NCBI GenBank assembly: GCA_039698075.1
Contig: JBDKTJ010000060.1
Span: 73,288 to 137,287 of the forward strand
Origin: JAJFVC01 sp039698075
GTDB lineage: Bacteria > Planctomycetota > Planctomycetia > Pirellulales > Thermoguttaceae
Direction: 5' to 3'
DNA: 64,000 nucleotides
The notes beneath the pieces were generated by a model. It made no database searches. It had not been told where the DNA came from and saw nothing but the letters and a program-made list of their open reading frames with translations. A program made the position numbers and the translations under genes. Positions within the stretch are counted from its first letter, which is position 1, and the number at the start of each line of letters is the position of its first letter. Below, one piece after another: positions 54,786-63,875 of this stretch.

Positions 54786-55997
54786 CTAGCTGGCGTCCTT
54801 CTTTCGCGGCTTGGCCTCTTCCACGTCGGCCTCGGTAATCGGCAGAACGCCGGGCTTGCGGCTCTTTCCCTTCTTGGTTTTAGCCGTCCCTTTGGCCTTA
54901 GCCGGGGGCGGGGTGAACGTCTGGTCGGTCTTTTTCATTAGGCCCCGCAAATGGTCCGCCCGCTGGTCGATATGCTTGCCGTAGAACTTCAAGACCACGG
55001 TGGGGTCGCGGTGGCCGAGGATCGAGGCCACAGCCCCGGTCGATGCCCCGTTCTCCAACAGATCGGTGGCCTTGGCGTGACGGGCGGCGTAGCAGTTGAC
55101 CTTGAAAGGAAACTTCTTGCCCTTCAAGCGTTGGAAGCGATTGTTCAGTGCGTCCTTCGTCCAAGGGTTGCCGTCCTCGTTGCGGAACACCGGACCTTCG
55201 GGCCGGGCCAGAACCAGGGGTTTGAGGATCGCTATGGCCCGGTCGGTGAGAATCACGTCGCGGCCGTACTTCTTACCCTGAATCTCCCCGTCGCCGAAGC
55301 GGATCAAGCCGGCTGTGAAGTCGATCTGCCGCGCCTCGACGCATCGCAACTCTTGGGGCCGGCAGCCGGTCGCCACCAGGGTTTCCAGAAAGAGGCGGAA
55401 AGGGTCGTTGGGGTCGGTGTAGCAATCGAAGACTTCCTGCCACTGGGCCTGGGTGGGACACACGTCGCGGTGCGTCCGCTGCGGCTTGTGGAGCGCGGCG
55501 ACCGGGTTACGGTCAAAGTATTCCATTTCCTTCGTGGCCCAATTGAAGAGCCGCTTCACGGTGGCAATGGCGTCGTGGCGGGTATTCTGGTTGCCCTTCT
55601 GCGGGTAGCTCTTGGCGAGCCAATCGTTGACGTGGCTGAGTTTCAGGTCGCCCACCCGCAACGTTTTGCCCACGGCCTCCCCGAATCCCTTGAGGAAATT
55701 CAAGTACCACTTATACGTGGCCGGCTCATTGTTCTGTTCCACGTAGCTCAAGAAGAGTTGAATCAGCCGGTCCACCGAGCAATCGAGTCCGGGCGTGCCG
55801 GCCTTTTCGATCTCGTCGATGATCTTCTGCCGGGCGCGTTCGGCCGCGTCTTCAATCTCTTTGGGTTTCGTCAGGCCCTCGGGGATTTTCAGCCGCCGGT
55901 CTTTGCGGCTGCCGTTGGGGCTGATGATCTTGACGTACCACGCCGAGTGCGTGGCCTTCCAGAACTTCTTGCTGACGGTAAGACGTTGACTCGACAT
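54786..55997 (-). CDS. tyrosine-recombinase integrase
   Basis: 403 residues. An arm-binding and core-binding N-terminus (SAWYVKIISPNGSRKDRR; LKLSHVNDWLAKSYP) precedes the catalytic domain: VATGCRPQELRC (first Arg), GKKYGRDV (Lys region), CYAARHAKATDLL (second Arg and His; the usual first His is Cys here), ILGHRDPTVVLKFYGKH (His and nucleophile Tyr). The C-terminus adds a Lys/Pro-rich tail. It catalyses integration and excision of the element. It lies directly inside the right end, followed by direct repeats and the truncated tRNA-Pro. Confidence 0.93.
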   Translation of the reverse strand: MSSQRLTVSKKFWKATHSAWYVKIISPNGSRKDRRLKIPEGLTKPKEIEDAAERARQKIIDEIEKAGTPGLDCSVDRLIQLFLSYVEQNNEPATYKWYLNFLKGFGEAVGKTLRVGDLKLSHVNDWLAKSYPQKGNQNTRHDAIATVKRLFNWATKEMEYFDRNPVAALHKPQRTHRDVCPTQAQWQEVFDCYTDPNDPFRLFLETLVATGCRPQELRCVEARQIDFTAGLIRFGDGEIQGKKYGRDVILTDRAIAILKPLVLARPEGPVFRNEDGNPWTKDALNNRFQRLKGKKFPFKVNCYAARHAKATDLLENGASTGAVASILGHRDPTVVLKFYGKHIDQRADHLRGLMKKTDQTFTPPPAKAKGTAKTKKGKSRKPGVLPITEADVEEAKPRKKDAS

Positions 55998-56064
55998 GCT
56001 GGTTTACCTCCGCTAGTGAAACACTACAACGCGGAGAAAACCAGAGAGTCTAGGCAAGCTGTTC

Positions 56065-56084
56065 TGGTGACAGATTTGGTGACA
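56065..56084. repeat. direct repeats, possible integrase arm sites
   Basis: TGGTGACA occurs at 56065 and 56077, twelve bases apart, between the integrase start and the tRNA fragment. TGACG/CGTCA at 56117 and 56129 is a further inverted pair. The placement fits arm-type integrase binding sites, which would need footprint data to prove. Confidence 0.4.
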
Positions 56085-56162
56085 AAACGGCGTTTTGCAA
56101 AGGATAACGCAGGAAGTGACGGTGGTAACGTCAGTTAGGACGAAGAAAAGTCAAACGGCCTG

Positions 56163-56205
56163 TGGTCCCGAACCAAGCGCTCTAGCCAGGCTGAGCTACG
56201 CCCCG
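56163..56205 (-). pseudogene. truncated tRNA-Pro (CGG): right attachment junction
   Basis: Reading leftwards from 56205, the 5' half of a tRNA-Pro is complete: acceptor strand CGGGGCG, D-arm, CTTGG stem and loop TTCGGGA with anticodon CGG, then CCA. The T-arm and 3' acceptor are missing. The sequence then changes to the integrase side. This marks the right element-host boundary, with a core near the anticodon loop. The 3' half, or a restored tRNA, should lie at the left end outside the window. Confidence 0.75.
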
Positions 56206-56503
56206 AAAATATGGCCGATCTTGTTGCACTGCGGCGTCTCTCTCCCGTGCGTCCAAAGATCAACCCAATCGTCAAGTCCCCATTAAGATATCTGCCCGTC
56301 AGACGAACGTCAACCGCAAGTGAATCGGCAGCACGGCATTTTTGTCGTCGTAATCGGTCGCCAGCCGTCAAGAAGGCAAAAAAGCACGTCGCCAACCATC
56401 CGGGCGGTGTCGTTTTCAGAACTCAAGAGTCTTGTAGCCCCCTCGACATGGGCGGAACGCCATGCCCCGTGTGCTCAAGCGAGCCCGTCGGCGTTGCCGC
56501 GAA
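56206..56503. other. host spacer, no gene seen
   Basis: Between the tRNA fragment and the leftward radical SAM gene I see no credible gene, only short frames, one T-rich run and no obvious repeat. It may include remnants at the integration site. Confidence 0.5.
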
Positions 56504-58255
56504 TCACGGTCTCCCCGGGCAACGCGCCGTTTCGACGGATTCCGATTCCAGCAGTGTCGCAAGATCCGAGACGCGGTCGAGCCATTCAACATCGGCTTGT
56601 TCACGGACTTCGGGCGACAACCGCACGAAGAGGCGTTTCGCGCCCAGCAGCCGGCCCGGATGCAGACTGTAATAGCGGTCGAGATACGTGATGGTCTGAT
56701 AGCATCGGGCCAGCAGCAGTTCCAAGGTTTCGGCGGTCAGGCGTCGCGGCTCGCCGATCGGCTCCAACACCACTTGCAGCGTCAGATGCGGATTGTCGGT
56801 CAGGAGTCGTTCGACGAGCGATGCGGCGACGTTTCGATCGCGTCGGAAATCGGACGAACGCAACCAGAGCGTGAAACACAGTCCGGGCGATGCGGGCAGG
56901 ACCGCCGTCGGGTGATCGGCTTGTCCGAGGACGTCCAGATCCACGCGGCAACCGCGACCGTCCGCGGCCTGAGCGTCGAACGCCTCCAATCGCGGCGGCG
57001 GCATCGGATCGAATTCGGCGCCGAACGCCTCCTGCGATTCTTCCATCAGCCCGTACATCTGCTCGACGTTCAAGGTGGGCGTCTTCAGCACATAGTACGG
57101 CGGCCACGGTTGATAGCGGAGTCCCAACCGTTTCGCTTCGCTTCGAAACGCCGTGCCCGGCAAAATCGACAGATTGAACACTTGCGCTTCCGAATAGGCG
57201 TGGGTTGTCCGCAAGAAGTCGATGCCGCGGCGTACCGAATCGACGGTGTCGCCGGGCAGGCCGACAATCAGATCCACGAGCACCTTGACGCCTTCGTCCC
57301 TCAAGGCCTGGACGCCCCGCTGAAACGCCGGCAGATCGACCGGGCGTCCCATCAAACGCCACGCTTGCGGCTCGACCGATTGCAGTCCGATTTCCACCTC
57401 TTGGAAGTTTGCGGCTCGGAGCAATCGAGCGGTGGAAGCGTCGATTCCTTCCGCGCGCAGCTCGCCCGAAAAGGCCAGTTGTCGCTGGGGGTTGTGTTGG
57501 GCCAAAAGACGCAGAAAATCGCAGAAATCCGGGCGTTGATTGAGCGTCGGATCGAGCAGCGTCACCTCGCGGGCCCCGTGTTCCACGGCGTAACGCAGAT
57601 TGTCCGCGATTTGTTCGGCCGACAAATAACGCGGCACATGGTTGCTTTTGGGATAGTAACAATACTTGCAGCCGAAACGACAGCCGCGAGCGGTTTCCAA
57701 CAACATGCGATGGCGGTCGTCCAACTCCAAAATGCCCTCGCGATAAGGCGACGAGACGGCGTCCAAACCGAAGGGCTGCCCAACGCCCGGGCCCACGCGA
57801 TCGGGCAAAGCGTCCGCCCGATCGTCGGCGAGTCGACCGAGCAATTCGGCAAACGCCGTTTCGCCTTCTCCGGAGATGGCATGGTCGATCGCCGGCTGTC
57901 CAAGCACCCAAGTGTTGTCCGGGGTGATTTCGGGCCCGCCAACGACGACCCTCATTTCGGGATCTCGCCGCTTAAGTTGTTGGGCAATCCAAAGCGTGCG
58001 TTCGACGTTCCAAACGTAACAGGAGAAGCTGACCACGCGCGGACGCCGAGCCAGGATCGCGTCGATCAGCCCTTGGTCGCCCAGCGTGTTGGCCCATCGC
58101 GTCGGAAACAACTCAAGGTCGTGGAGCCGGTCCAATCCTTGGCGTCGGGCAAAGAGCATCAAGCAGGCCGCCGCCAACGGCACATTGCCCTCAACCGGAT
58201 CCATGCCCGGCGGTGGAACCGGCAACTGCACCAACAACGTTTTCAGTCGATCCAT
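56504..58255 (-). CDS. B12-binding-type radical SAM protein
   Basis: 583 residues from ATG 58255 (MDRLKTLLVQLPVPPPGMDP). An N-terminal cobalamin-binding-like domain (VVSFSCYVWNVERTLWIAQQ, VVVGGPEITPD) precedes radical SAM ARGCRFGCKYCYYPKS with CxxxCxxC. The barrel contains VEIGLQSVEPQAW, and a DUF4080-like C-terminus follows. Proteins of this build act on large or unknown substrates, including hopanoid-like and phosphonate methylations. A much longer upstream extension in the same frame (to 59233) lacks domain-like content and covers the next gene, so it is rejected. Confidence 0.88.
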   Translation of the reverse strand: MDRLKTLLVQLPVPPPGMDPVEGNVPLAAACLMLFARRQGLDRLHDLELFPTRWANTLGDQGLIDAILARRPRVVSFSCYVWNVERTLWIAQQLKRRDPEMRVVVGGPEITPDNTWVLGQPAIDHAISGEGETAFAELLGRLADDRADALPDRVGPGVGQPFGLDAVSSPYREGILELDDRHRMLLETARGCRFGCKYCYYPKSNHVPRYLSAEQIADNLRYAVEHGAREVTLLDPTLNQRPDFCDFLRLLAQHNPQRQLAFSGELRAEGIDASTARLLRAANFQEVEIGLQSVEPQAWRLMGRPVDLPAFQRGVQALRDEGVKVLVDLIVGLPGDTVDSVRRGIDFLRTTHAYSEAQVFNLSILPGTAFRSEAKRLGLRYQPWPPYYVLKTPTLNVEQMYGLMEESQEAFGAEFDPMPPPRLEAFDAQAADGRGCRVDLDVLGQADHPTAVLPASPGLCFTLWLRSSDFRRDRNVAASLVERLLTDNPHLTLQVVLEPIGEPRRLTAETLELLLARCYQTITYLDRYYSLHPGRLLGAKRLFVRLSPEVREQADVEWLDRVSDLATLLESESVETARCPGRP

Positions 58256-58464
58256 GGTCGTCTCAAGATGGCCGCAACGGCTCGCAAGCGGCATGCGAGC
58301 CGCAGTCCGACCTCCGCGAAGCGTTTTTTTGCCGTTTTCGGACTTCGCGGGCCGACCACCATTGTAACCGACCGAGCCGGGTGGTTTCCATCCCGACGTC
58401 CAGCCAACTCGGATGGGCGTCTGTTGCATCCCGATGCGTCTCGCGCGGTTGGCCGACGCCTCGA

Positions 58465-59007
58465 TTACGATTCGGCGCCGTCCCAATCGTCGAGAAAGGC
58501 CGACGAGATGCGACGGTAAAACGCCTGCCCGAGATCGCGCCGTCTGCGTTGATGTCCGATCGCCGGCCATGCGGCGGTGTCTTTCAGCTCCGGCATGATC
58601 TCGAGGATCTGCTCGGCCAGCATTTCGGCCAATCGGCGAACGCGCGGCTGCCGGGCCTCTTCTTGGAGCGAACGGACCGTCTTCATGACTCGCAGCAATT
58701 GCGCCCGCAACCGCACCGGAGGCGACAGTTCGCCATCGGGATCGCGCAACAGTTCGGCGGCCGGCACTCCGAGCGCTTTTTCCCAGCCGTAAAGATCGCT
58801 CAACCGCAGATCCGCGGAAGGATCTTCTTGTCGTTCCACTTCCTGGATCGACACGCCCAGCATTTGGGCGACGCGTCGCGAGGCGATTCGCTCCTGATGA
58901 CGCACCTCGCCCAGACGATGCAGCGGTCGTGCGGGACAAGCCGCTACGGATGCTGGTGGAATGGGAACGGCCCCTGCGGCAACAACACATTGATTCATGG
59001 CAGTCAT
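58465..59007 (-). CDS. helix-turn-helix regulator
   Basis: 180 residues: an Ala/Pro lead, then an XRE-type HTH (RLGEVRHQERIASRRVAQML, GVSIQEVERQEDPSADLRLS, DLYGWEKALGVPAAELL) and a helical C-terminal region (RLRAQLLRVMKTVRSLQEEA). AAGGAG precedes the ATG at 59007. Probably a transcription regulator of host genes. Confidence 0.78.
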   Translation of the reverse strand: MTAMNQCVVAAGAVPIPPASVAACPARPLHRLGEVRHQERIASRRVAQMLGVSIQEVERQEDPSADLRLSDLYGWEKALGVPAAELLRDPDGELSPPVRLRAQLLRVMKTVRSLQEEARQPRVRRLAEMLAEQILEIMPELKDTAAWPAIGHQRRRRDLGQAFYRRISSAFLDDWDGAES

Positions 59008-59406
59008 GGCAGACTCCTTCTTCCCTCCTGCCCACCCATGAGCACACCCCATCGCACGGATATGTCGGACCGATCCCAAGCCGCCGTTTCGCGCCTCGAC
59101 GTTTCCCGCCCTGGGAAACCTGGCCGACGGGTTCAGGATTGGTCCTTCTGAACGACCGCCGGATGCGGCCGTTGATAAGGAAGATCGTTGGTGACGTCCT
59201 CGTTTCGACGTCGCTTTGGGAAGAAGCAACCATCGTGCCGTCGAGGCCGAAAGCTGTCGATTTTTACAAGATGGCGCGCAAGTCGTTTTTGTGTAATGAC
59301 TTGCAGGCACGCGACGATATCATGCGACGAACCGACGCCACGGGATATTAAAAACCCGGCTGTATGATTTTGCAGCATCGGGCCACCGAATCGCACATTC
59401 CGGCCG
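59008..59406. other. host intergenic region
   Basis: About 400 bases without a credible gene between the regulator and the transglutaminase-domain gene, both leftward. It would hold the regulator's promoter. I recognise no repeat or RNA in it. Confidence 0.55.
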
Positions 59407-60978
59407 CTACGGGACGTCGGTCACGCGGATTTTCAGATGCCCCAGCATCTTCACCACAGGCAGCATCGCGCTATAGGCCGACGCCCCTTTCAGATTGGTG
59501 TGGGCAATTTTCAGATGCGCAGCCCCGATGCCGCCCAGCGCCAGCGTGCCGTCGATCGGAATCCACCGCCGGTCGATGTAGACCTCCGTCCACATGTGAT
59601 ATCCAAAGGCCTGCCCGCCCTCCATGTAGACCAGACCGAAAGCCACCCGGGCCGGAATGCCGCAGGCGCGACATAGCGCCGCCAGCAAGACGGCGTGCTC
59701 CGTGCAATCGCCCTCATGCGATCGGGCCACTTCCGCCGCCGTGGCAAACGCCTGACTGAAATCCTTTCGCCGAATCGAGTCGTGAACGAATCGCTCCAAC
59801 GCCACGGCGACGGTCCAAGGATCGCGGCGATCGCCGGCCACGGCCTTTGCGTCGGCGACAATCTGCGGGTCGTCGCTCTCGATGTAGTTGTTGGGCGTCA
59901 AATCGTCGTCGGTCGGTCGGTCGTCCGCCGCGGCGTCGTTGCCTTCGAACCGGCGGCCCGGCCGAACGGAATACACCGTCACCTCGGCTGTGTGGGCGTC
60001 GATCGAGCGGACCGCCTGGCTCGGCCCGACGGCCAGCGACCTCGCCGGATCGCCGTTGTCCAGTTGCACGAGATAGCGGACTCGCCGCGTGTGATGAGCG
60101 TCTTTCAACGGGCGGTCCAACGGAACCAACATGCTGGGCAGCAGGTCCAGGTCGGCCGTGTCCGAACCGGCCAACGCCTCGGCCTTCGTCGCTCGATAGA
60201 CTTCCAACCCCATCATCGGGCATGTGGTTTTCAGCGTCTCTCCGTCGCGGTCGGTCCAAATCGTGCCTTCGATCGTCTGCCCATCCGCCAGCCGCGTGAC
60301 GGTGTCGATGCGCAGCAACGTGCGTTTTCCGCCGGGCAGATCGGTCGGCTCCCAACCCTTGGCGTTCATTTCCACGTCGCCCCGTTGATTGAGCCCGATC
60401 ATGAGCGTTCCGACCGTGCGGCGTTGGCCGGGCTGCATCGGCTTGCGACCGAGCGATTGCTCCATGGCCAACGGTCCGCCCGAACCGGCGGGCCAAGCGA
60501 TCGATTCGCGCGTGGCGACGTTCGCGTCCGCGCGCGTCTCCATGTCGAGCCGTTCGCCGCGAACTTGGCCAGTGGTGCGGATCGGCTTTTGTCCCATGCG
60601 CACTTCGGTCTCGAAGCGAAGGAGTTGACCGTCCGGCGTCTCGACGCTGGTGGTCTGAATGTCTTGCGTCGCGGTTTGCCCGGCTCGATTGGCGGCCATG
60701 TGATTGAGGCTTTCGACGCGAACGATCGGCCGGTCTGCTTCACGAGCGTCGCGCACCGTCGTGCGGCCGTAGCCGATCCGTTTGCCTTGCATGCGATAGA
60801 CTTCCCACCACTCGCGGCCGGACGAATCGGCGGCCTGTTCCGAATGCGCCGCGGCGGTTTGGGTTGGCCGTTGGGACAAGTCGGCGACCGGCGCCGCCTC
60901 GGAGTTGCCGTTACAGCCGACCAACATCCACCATCCGAAGAACGTGATTCGTGCGAGGGCGAAGAAAAAACGGTTCAT
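59407..60978 (-). CDS. transglutaminase-domain lipoprotein
   Basis: 523 residues: signal peptide with lipobox (FFGWWMLVGCNG). A beta-rich middle follows, then a transglutaminase-like core: EGDCTEHAVLLAALCRACGIPARVAFG (Cys), GYHMWTEVYIDRRWIPIDGT (His and Asp). It may be a cell-envelope protease or crosslinker, as in many planctomycete lipoproteins. Longer upstream frames to 61170 lack a signal sequence, so the ATG at 60978 is preferred. Confidence 0.87.
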   Translation of the reverse strand: MNRFFFALARITFFGWWMLVGCNGNSEAAPVADLSQRPTQTAAAHSEQAADSSGREWWEVYRMQGKRIGYGRTTVRDAREADRPIVRVESLNHMAANRAGQTATQDIQTTSVETPDGQLLRFETEVRMGQKPIRTTGQVRGERLDMETRADANVATRESIAWPAGSGGPLAMEQSLGRKPMQPGQRRTVGTLMIGLNQRGDVEMNAKGWEPTDLPGGKRTLLRIDTVTRLADGQTIEGTIWTDRDGETLKTTCPMMGLEVYRATKAEALAGSDTADLDLLPSMLVPLDRPLKDAHHTRRVRYLVQLDNGDPARSLAVGPSQAVRSIDAHTAEVTVYSVRPGRRFEGNDAAADDRPTDDDLTPNNYIESDDPQIVADAKAVAGDRRDPWTVAVALERFVHDSIRRKDFSQAFATAAEVARSHEGDCTEHAVLLAALCRACGIPARVAFGLVYMEGGQAFGYHMWTEVYIDRRWIPIDGTLALGGIGAAHLKIAHTNLKGASAYSAMLPVVKMLGHLKIRVTDVP

Positions 60979-61446
60979 GGAAAATCTCGGTGAGAAAGGG
61001 ATTCGACAGGCGCGGCCCCGTTGCACGATCGCCCCCGAACCAGGGCCTTCCCGCAGTGTACCGCGAAGGCCGACGTTTTGCCACCACGGCCGCACGCAAA
61101 CTCTTCGCCATCGGAGGTTCTCGCCGCCATTTTGGGAAGTTTGTCGAGCGACGGGCGTCCTCGGCGGCAAGCCGCGTTTTCCGGTGCTACATTAACGTAA
61201 CCGGTTTTGGTTCGACATGAATCAAACCACAAAAACAAGGCAAGATTAACAAAGTTTTCCGTCTGAACCACGGCCAACGCGAGGCGTTTGAGGGATATTC
61301 CGATTTTTCCGCCCCCGCAAGAGGTTCTTGCGAAAAGCGAGATCGCCAACCCACATCGGTGCAAAGCGTAACCTACGGTTAGATAGAAAGCGGACAACCG
61401 TTGCCCCGCCAGTTTCGTATCGTTTGTCCTTAGAATGAGAACATCG
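60979..61446. other. divergent host intergenic region
   Basis: About 470 bases between the leftward lipoprotein gene and the rightward gene at 61447. Expected to hold both promoters. I see no gene, RNA or repeat that I can support. Confidence 0.5.
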
Positions 61447-62181
61447 ATGGGTTTCCTCAAACGATTTTTTCGTAACGTATTCCGCGAAGGCGCGATGCCG
61501 GTCGGCGTCAGCAGCTTCGAGCACCTCAGCGAGGAGGAGCTCGAGTCGCATCTGGGCGTGGCCCAGTACGGCAAGTTTTCGCTGACCGAGGCCGTTCGTC
61601 CGTCGTACGATCTCCAGGTGGTCCCCACCGAAGGCTATCGTCACGACTACTATCGCGATGAGCAAACCCAGAGCAACGTGCCGGTGCTGATGGCCGCCGT
61701 GTCGCGCGAACACCTGTTCGAGACCTTCCTCGATTTGCTCGACCCCTTGGGATTCACCGTCGACGTCGTATTGGAAACCAGCCACAATCGGCACAGCAAG
61801 GGCCACTCCGACCTGTACCGCGAACACATCGACCTGCCGGTCCTGAAGAGCGTCCTCTACGAATACGAGGACCTGTTGCTCAACGACGGCTGCACCGGTC
61901 TGGCCGTGCTCAACCCCGACATCCCTCAAGAAATCCAATTCGACGAACACAAGCTGCTGATCGTCTACGGCGACCGGTTGACCAACTACGAAAACATTTT
62001 GGCCGAACGCCAGGTCGACTGCAACGAACAGATCCGCTTCGTCACCGAGGCGGAGCACGTCCACTCGTCGAGCGACGTCTACGCCCAGCAATTTGATGAA
62101 CTGCGCACCCGGCTCGGCATGGACTGCGATTTCATGGAAGGCCACGAAACCGGCGACTGGGGCCAAGAGATTCGCGGCTAA
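61447..62181 (+). CDS. conserved host protein, unknown function
   Basis: 244 residues (MGFLKRFFRNVFREGAMPVG). HLSEEELESHLGVAQYGKFS, then VPVLMAAVSREHLFETFLDLL and SDLYREHIDLPVLKSVLYEYED. No catalytic motif recognised. The style fits uncharacterised conserved proteins of Planctomycetota. An earlier ATG at 61435 would add four residues. Confidence 0.75.
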   Translation: MGFLKRFFRNVFREGAMPVGVSSFEHLSEEELESHLGVAQYGKFSLTEAVRPSYDLQVVPTEGYRHDYYRDEQTQSNVPVLMAAVSREHLFETFLDLLDPLGFTVDVVLETSHNRHSKGHSDLYREHIDLPVLKSVLYEYEDLLLNDGCTGLAVLNPDIPQEIQFDEHKLLIVYGDRLTNYENILAERQVDCNEQIRFVTEAEHVHSSSDVYAQQFDELRTRLGMDCDFMEGHETGDWGQEIRG

Positions 62182-62248
62182 GACCGTATTCCCAAAACCT
62201 GTTGAAACCGTTCCGAAGGCGCATCGGAAACCGGTTCTGGGATAAGCT

Positions 62249-63247
62249 CTAAGGCAGATAGGCGTCCAACACGACCGCCCCGGGCTGAGGCGTCAAACGA
62301 ACTTCGCCCAGCGACGCGGGCAACAGCAGAGTTCCGCCTTGCGTCAGCGCCGCGACGGCCGGATCGCCCTCCACGACGACTTGCCCCTCGAACACCGTCA
62401 ATAGATGACATCGGCGATCGCCGCCGATCAGCTCCGGCCGGTCGAGCGTCCAACGGTCGAGCACAAACTTGTCGCATTGGGCCAATCGCGTCGTCCAAGG
62501 ACGGTCCGTGGGCCGAGGTTTCTGGGCCTCCACCGGTCCCCGACCGAAATCGACCACATCGAGTCCCTGTTCGATGCGCAAGGGCCGCAGTTTCCCGTCG
62601 GGCCCGAGTCGGTTCCAATCGAACAATCGGTAGGTGACGTCGCTGGCCTGTTGGATTTCCGCGACCAGCAGTCCGGCGCCTAAGGCGTGAACCGTGCCGG
62701 CCGGCACCAACACGCAATCACCGCGACGCGCTTCGATCGTGTGCAAACACGGCTCGCAACGGCCCTGACGAATCGCCGAGTCCAATCGGGCGCGGTCGAC
62801 GCCCGGCTCCAGGCCCGCGTAAATCACGCTGCCCGGCTCGGCCTGCATCACGACCCAAACCTCGGTTTTGCCCAGGTCGGGCGGCGTCAACCTCGCGGCC
62901 TGTGCATCGTTCGGATGGACCTGAAGGCTGAGCGTCTGCCGACCGTCGAGAAATTTAGCAAGCAGCGGGAACCGCCACTGTGGGTCGTGACGGCCCAACA
63001 GTTCCTCGCCCCGTTGCGCCGTCAACTGCTCCAGCGTGGCGCCCGCCAAGGGGCCGAACTCCACGATGCTCTGATCGGCGTCATGGTCGCAGACTTCCCA
63101 ACTTTCGGACCAGTCGTCGCCCGGAGGGAGCCGCTTGCCCAACACGGTCTCAAACCGTCGACCGCCCCAAATCGCTCGCTTGAAGATCGGTCGAAATCGC
63201 AGCGGATAAAGCGGCACGTTGGACACCAGCCCGGCTCCTGTTTCCAT
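62249..63247 (-). CDS. manA: mannose-6-phosphate isomerase, class I
   Basis: 332 residues: PIFKRAIWGGRRFETVLGKR, SLQVHPNDAQA (Gln-His zinc ligands), GKTEVWVVMQAEPGS (Glu ligand), PAGTVHALGAG (His ligand) and EIQQASDVTYRLFDWNR are the short bacterial class I ManA signatures. It interconverts mannose 6-phosphate and fructose 6-phosphate for sugar use and glycan precursors. Complete length. A start a few codons in (near NVPLYPLRF) is possible. Confidence 0.92.
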   Translation of the reverse strand: METGAGLVSNVPLYPLRFRPIFKRAIWGGRRFETVLGKRLPPGDDWSESWEVCDHDADQSIVEFGPLAGATLEQLTAQRGEELLGRHDPQWRFPLLAKFLDGRQTLSLQVHPNDAQAARLTPPDLGKTEVWVVMQAEPGSVIYAGLEPGVDRARLDSAIRQGRCEPCLHTIEARRGDCVLVPAGTVHALGAGLLVAEIQQASDVTYRLFDWNRLGPDGKLRPLRIEQGLDVVDFGRGPVEAQKPRPTDRPWTTRLAQCDKFVLDRWTLDRPELIGGDRRCHLLTVFEGQVVVEGDPAVAALTQGGTLLLPASLGEVRLTPQPGAVVLDAYLP

Positions 63248-63367
63248 GACGACGCCCCGGTCGGATTATGACGATTTTCCAACGGTGAAACAAGGGCGGG
63301 TCGCGCCGGCGTCTTGACGACGCCACGGACCGCGAGTAGACTGATCGACGGTCTTTTGAGCGTTTTT

Positions 63368-63439
63368 GCGGCAGTAACTCAGTGGTAGAGTAGTGCCTTC
63401 CCAAGGCACCTGTCGAGGGTTCGATCCCCTTCTGCCGCT
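63368..63439 (+). tRNA. tRNA-Gly (CCC)
   Basis: Acceptor GCGGCAG/CTGCCGC, anticodon loop TTCCCAA, T-loop TTCGATC. A normal host tRNA. Confidence 0.92.
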
Positions 63440-63688
63440 CTTGATCTACCTCCAGCCGAGATAAAAAATCGGCGTTGCCCGCCAACGGTCGGCCACGCGG
63501 CTTGAACGCCAACGGAGGGGGCGGTAACCACTCTCCGCGACTGAAAGAACGTTTTGGGCGGCAGCGCGGCGTCCCAAGAGAAGAGAGCGGTCCGCACTGT
63601 TCAGGGCTTCTTTTGCGTTCAAACCTTATCCCAGAAAATAATTCCTCCCCTTTTGCACTCCCCTTTCCGTCCCCCAACACCAAGTCTT
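63440..63688. other. host spacer after tRNA-Gly
   Basis: About 250 bases with no gene I can support. Confidence 0.4.
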
Positions 63689-63874
63689 TTACTGTCGGCA
63701 GCAATAGTCTGCAATTGCGGTGATGAGCCACCACAGCGCAAGAAGAACAAGGACAGAATAGCTAAGTCGATTTGCCCAACGCACTGCGGCGGCAACTCGC
63801 TCGGGTGGAATCTCCGGGTGGCGCGATTCCACAACCTTTCGTTCAACACGGACCGTCGCAATGTAATATGGCAC
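63689..63874 (-). CDS. small membrane protein, doubtful
   Basis: 61 residues from a GTG (MPYYIATVRVERKVVESRHP), helical lead then a membrane helix (LSYSVLVLLALWWLITAIAD). Plausible but close to the transposon end, with no clear ribosome site. Confidence 0.4.
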   Translation of the reverse strand: MPYYIATVRVERKVVESRHPEIPPERVAAAVRWANRLSYSVLVLLALWWLITAIADYCCRQ

Positions 63875-63875
63875 T

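Noticed and set aside
56462..58519. A long rightward frame opposite the radical SAM gene
   Set aside because: It is Arg-rich without motifs and is the complement of a gene with clear conserved motifs.
56504..59233. A single 909-residue radical SAM protein
   Set aside because: The extension upstream of 58255 has no domain character and covers a regulator gene with its own AAGGAG start at 59007.
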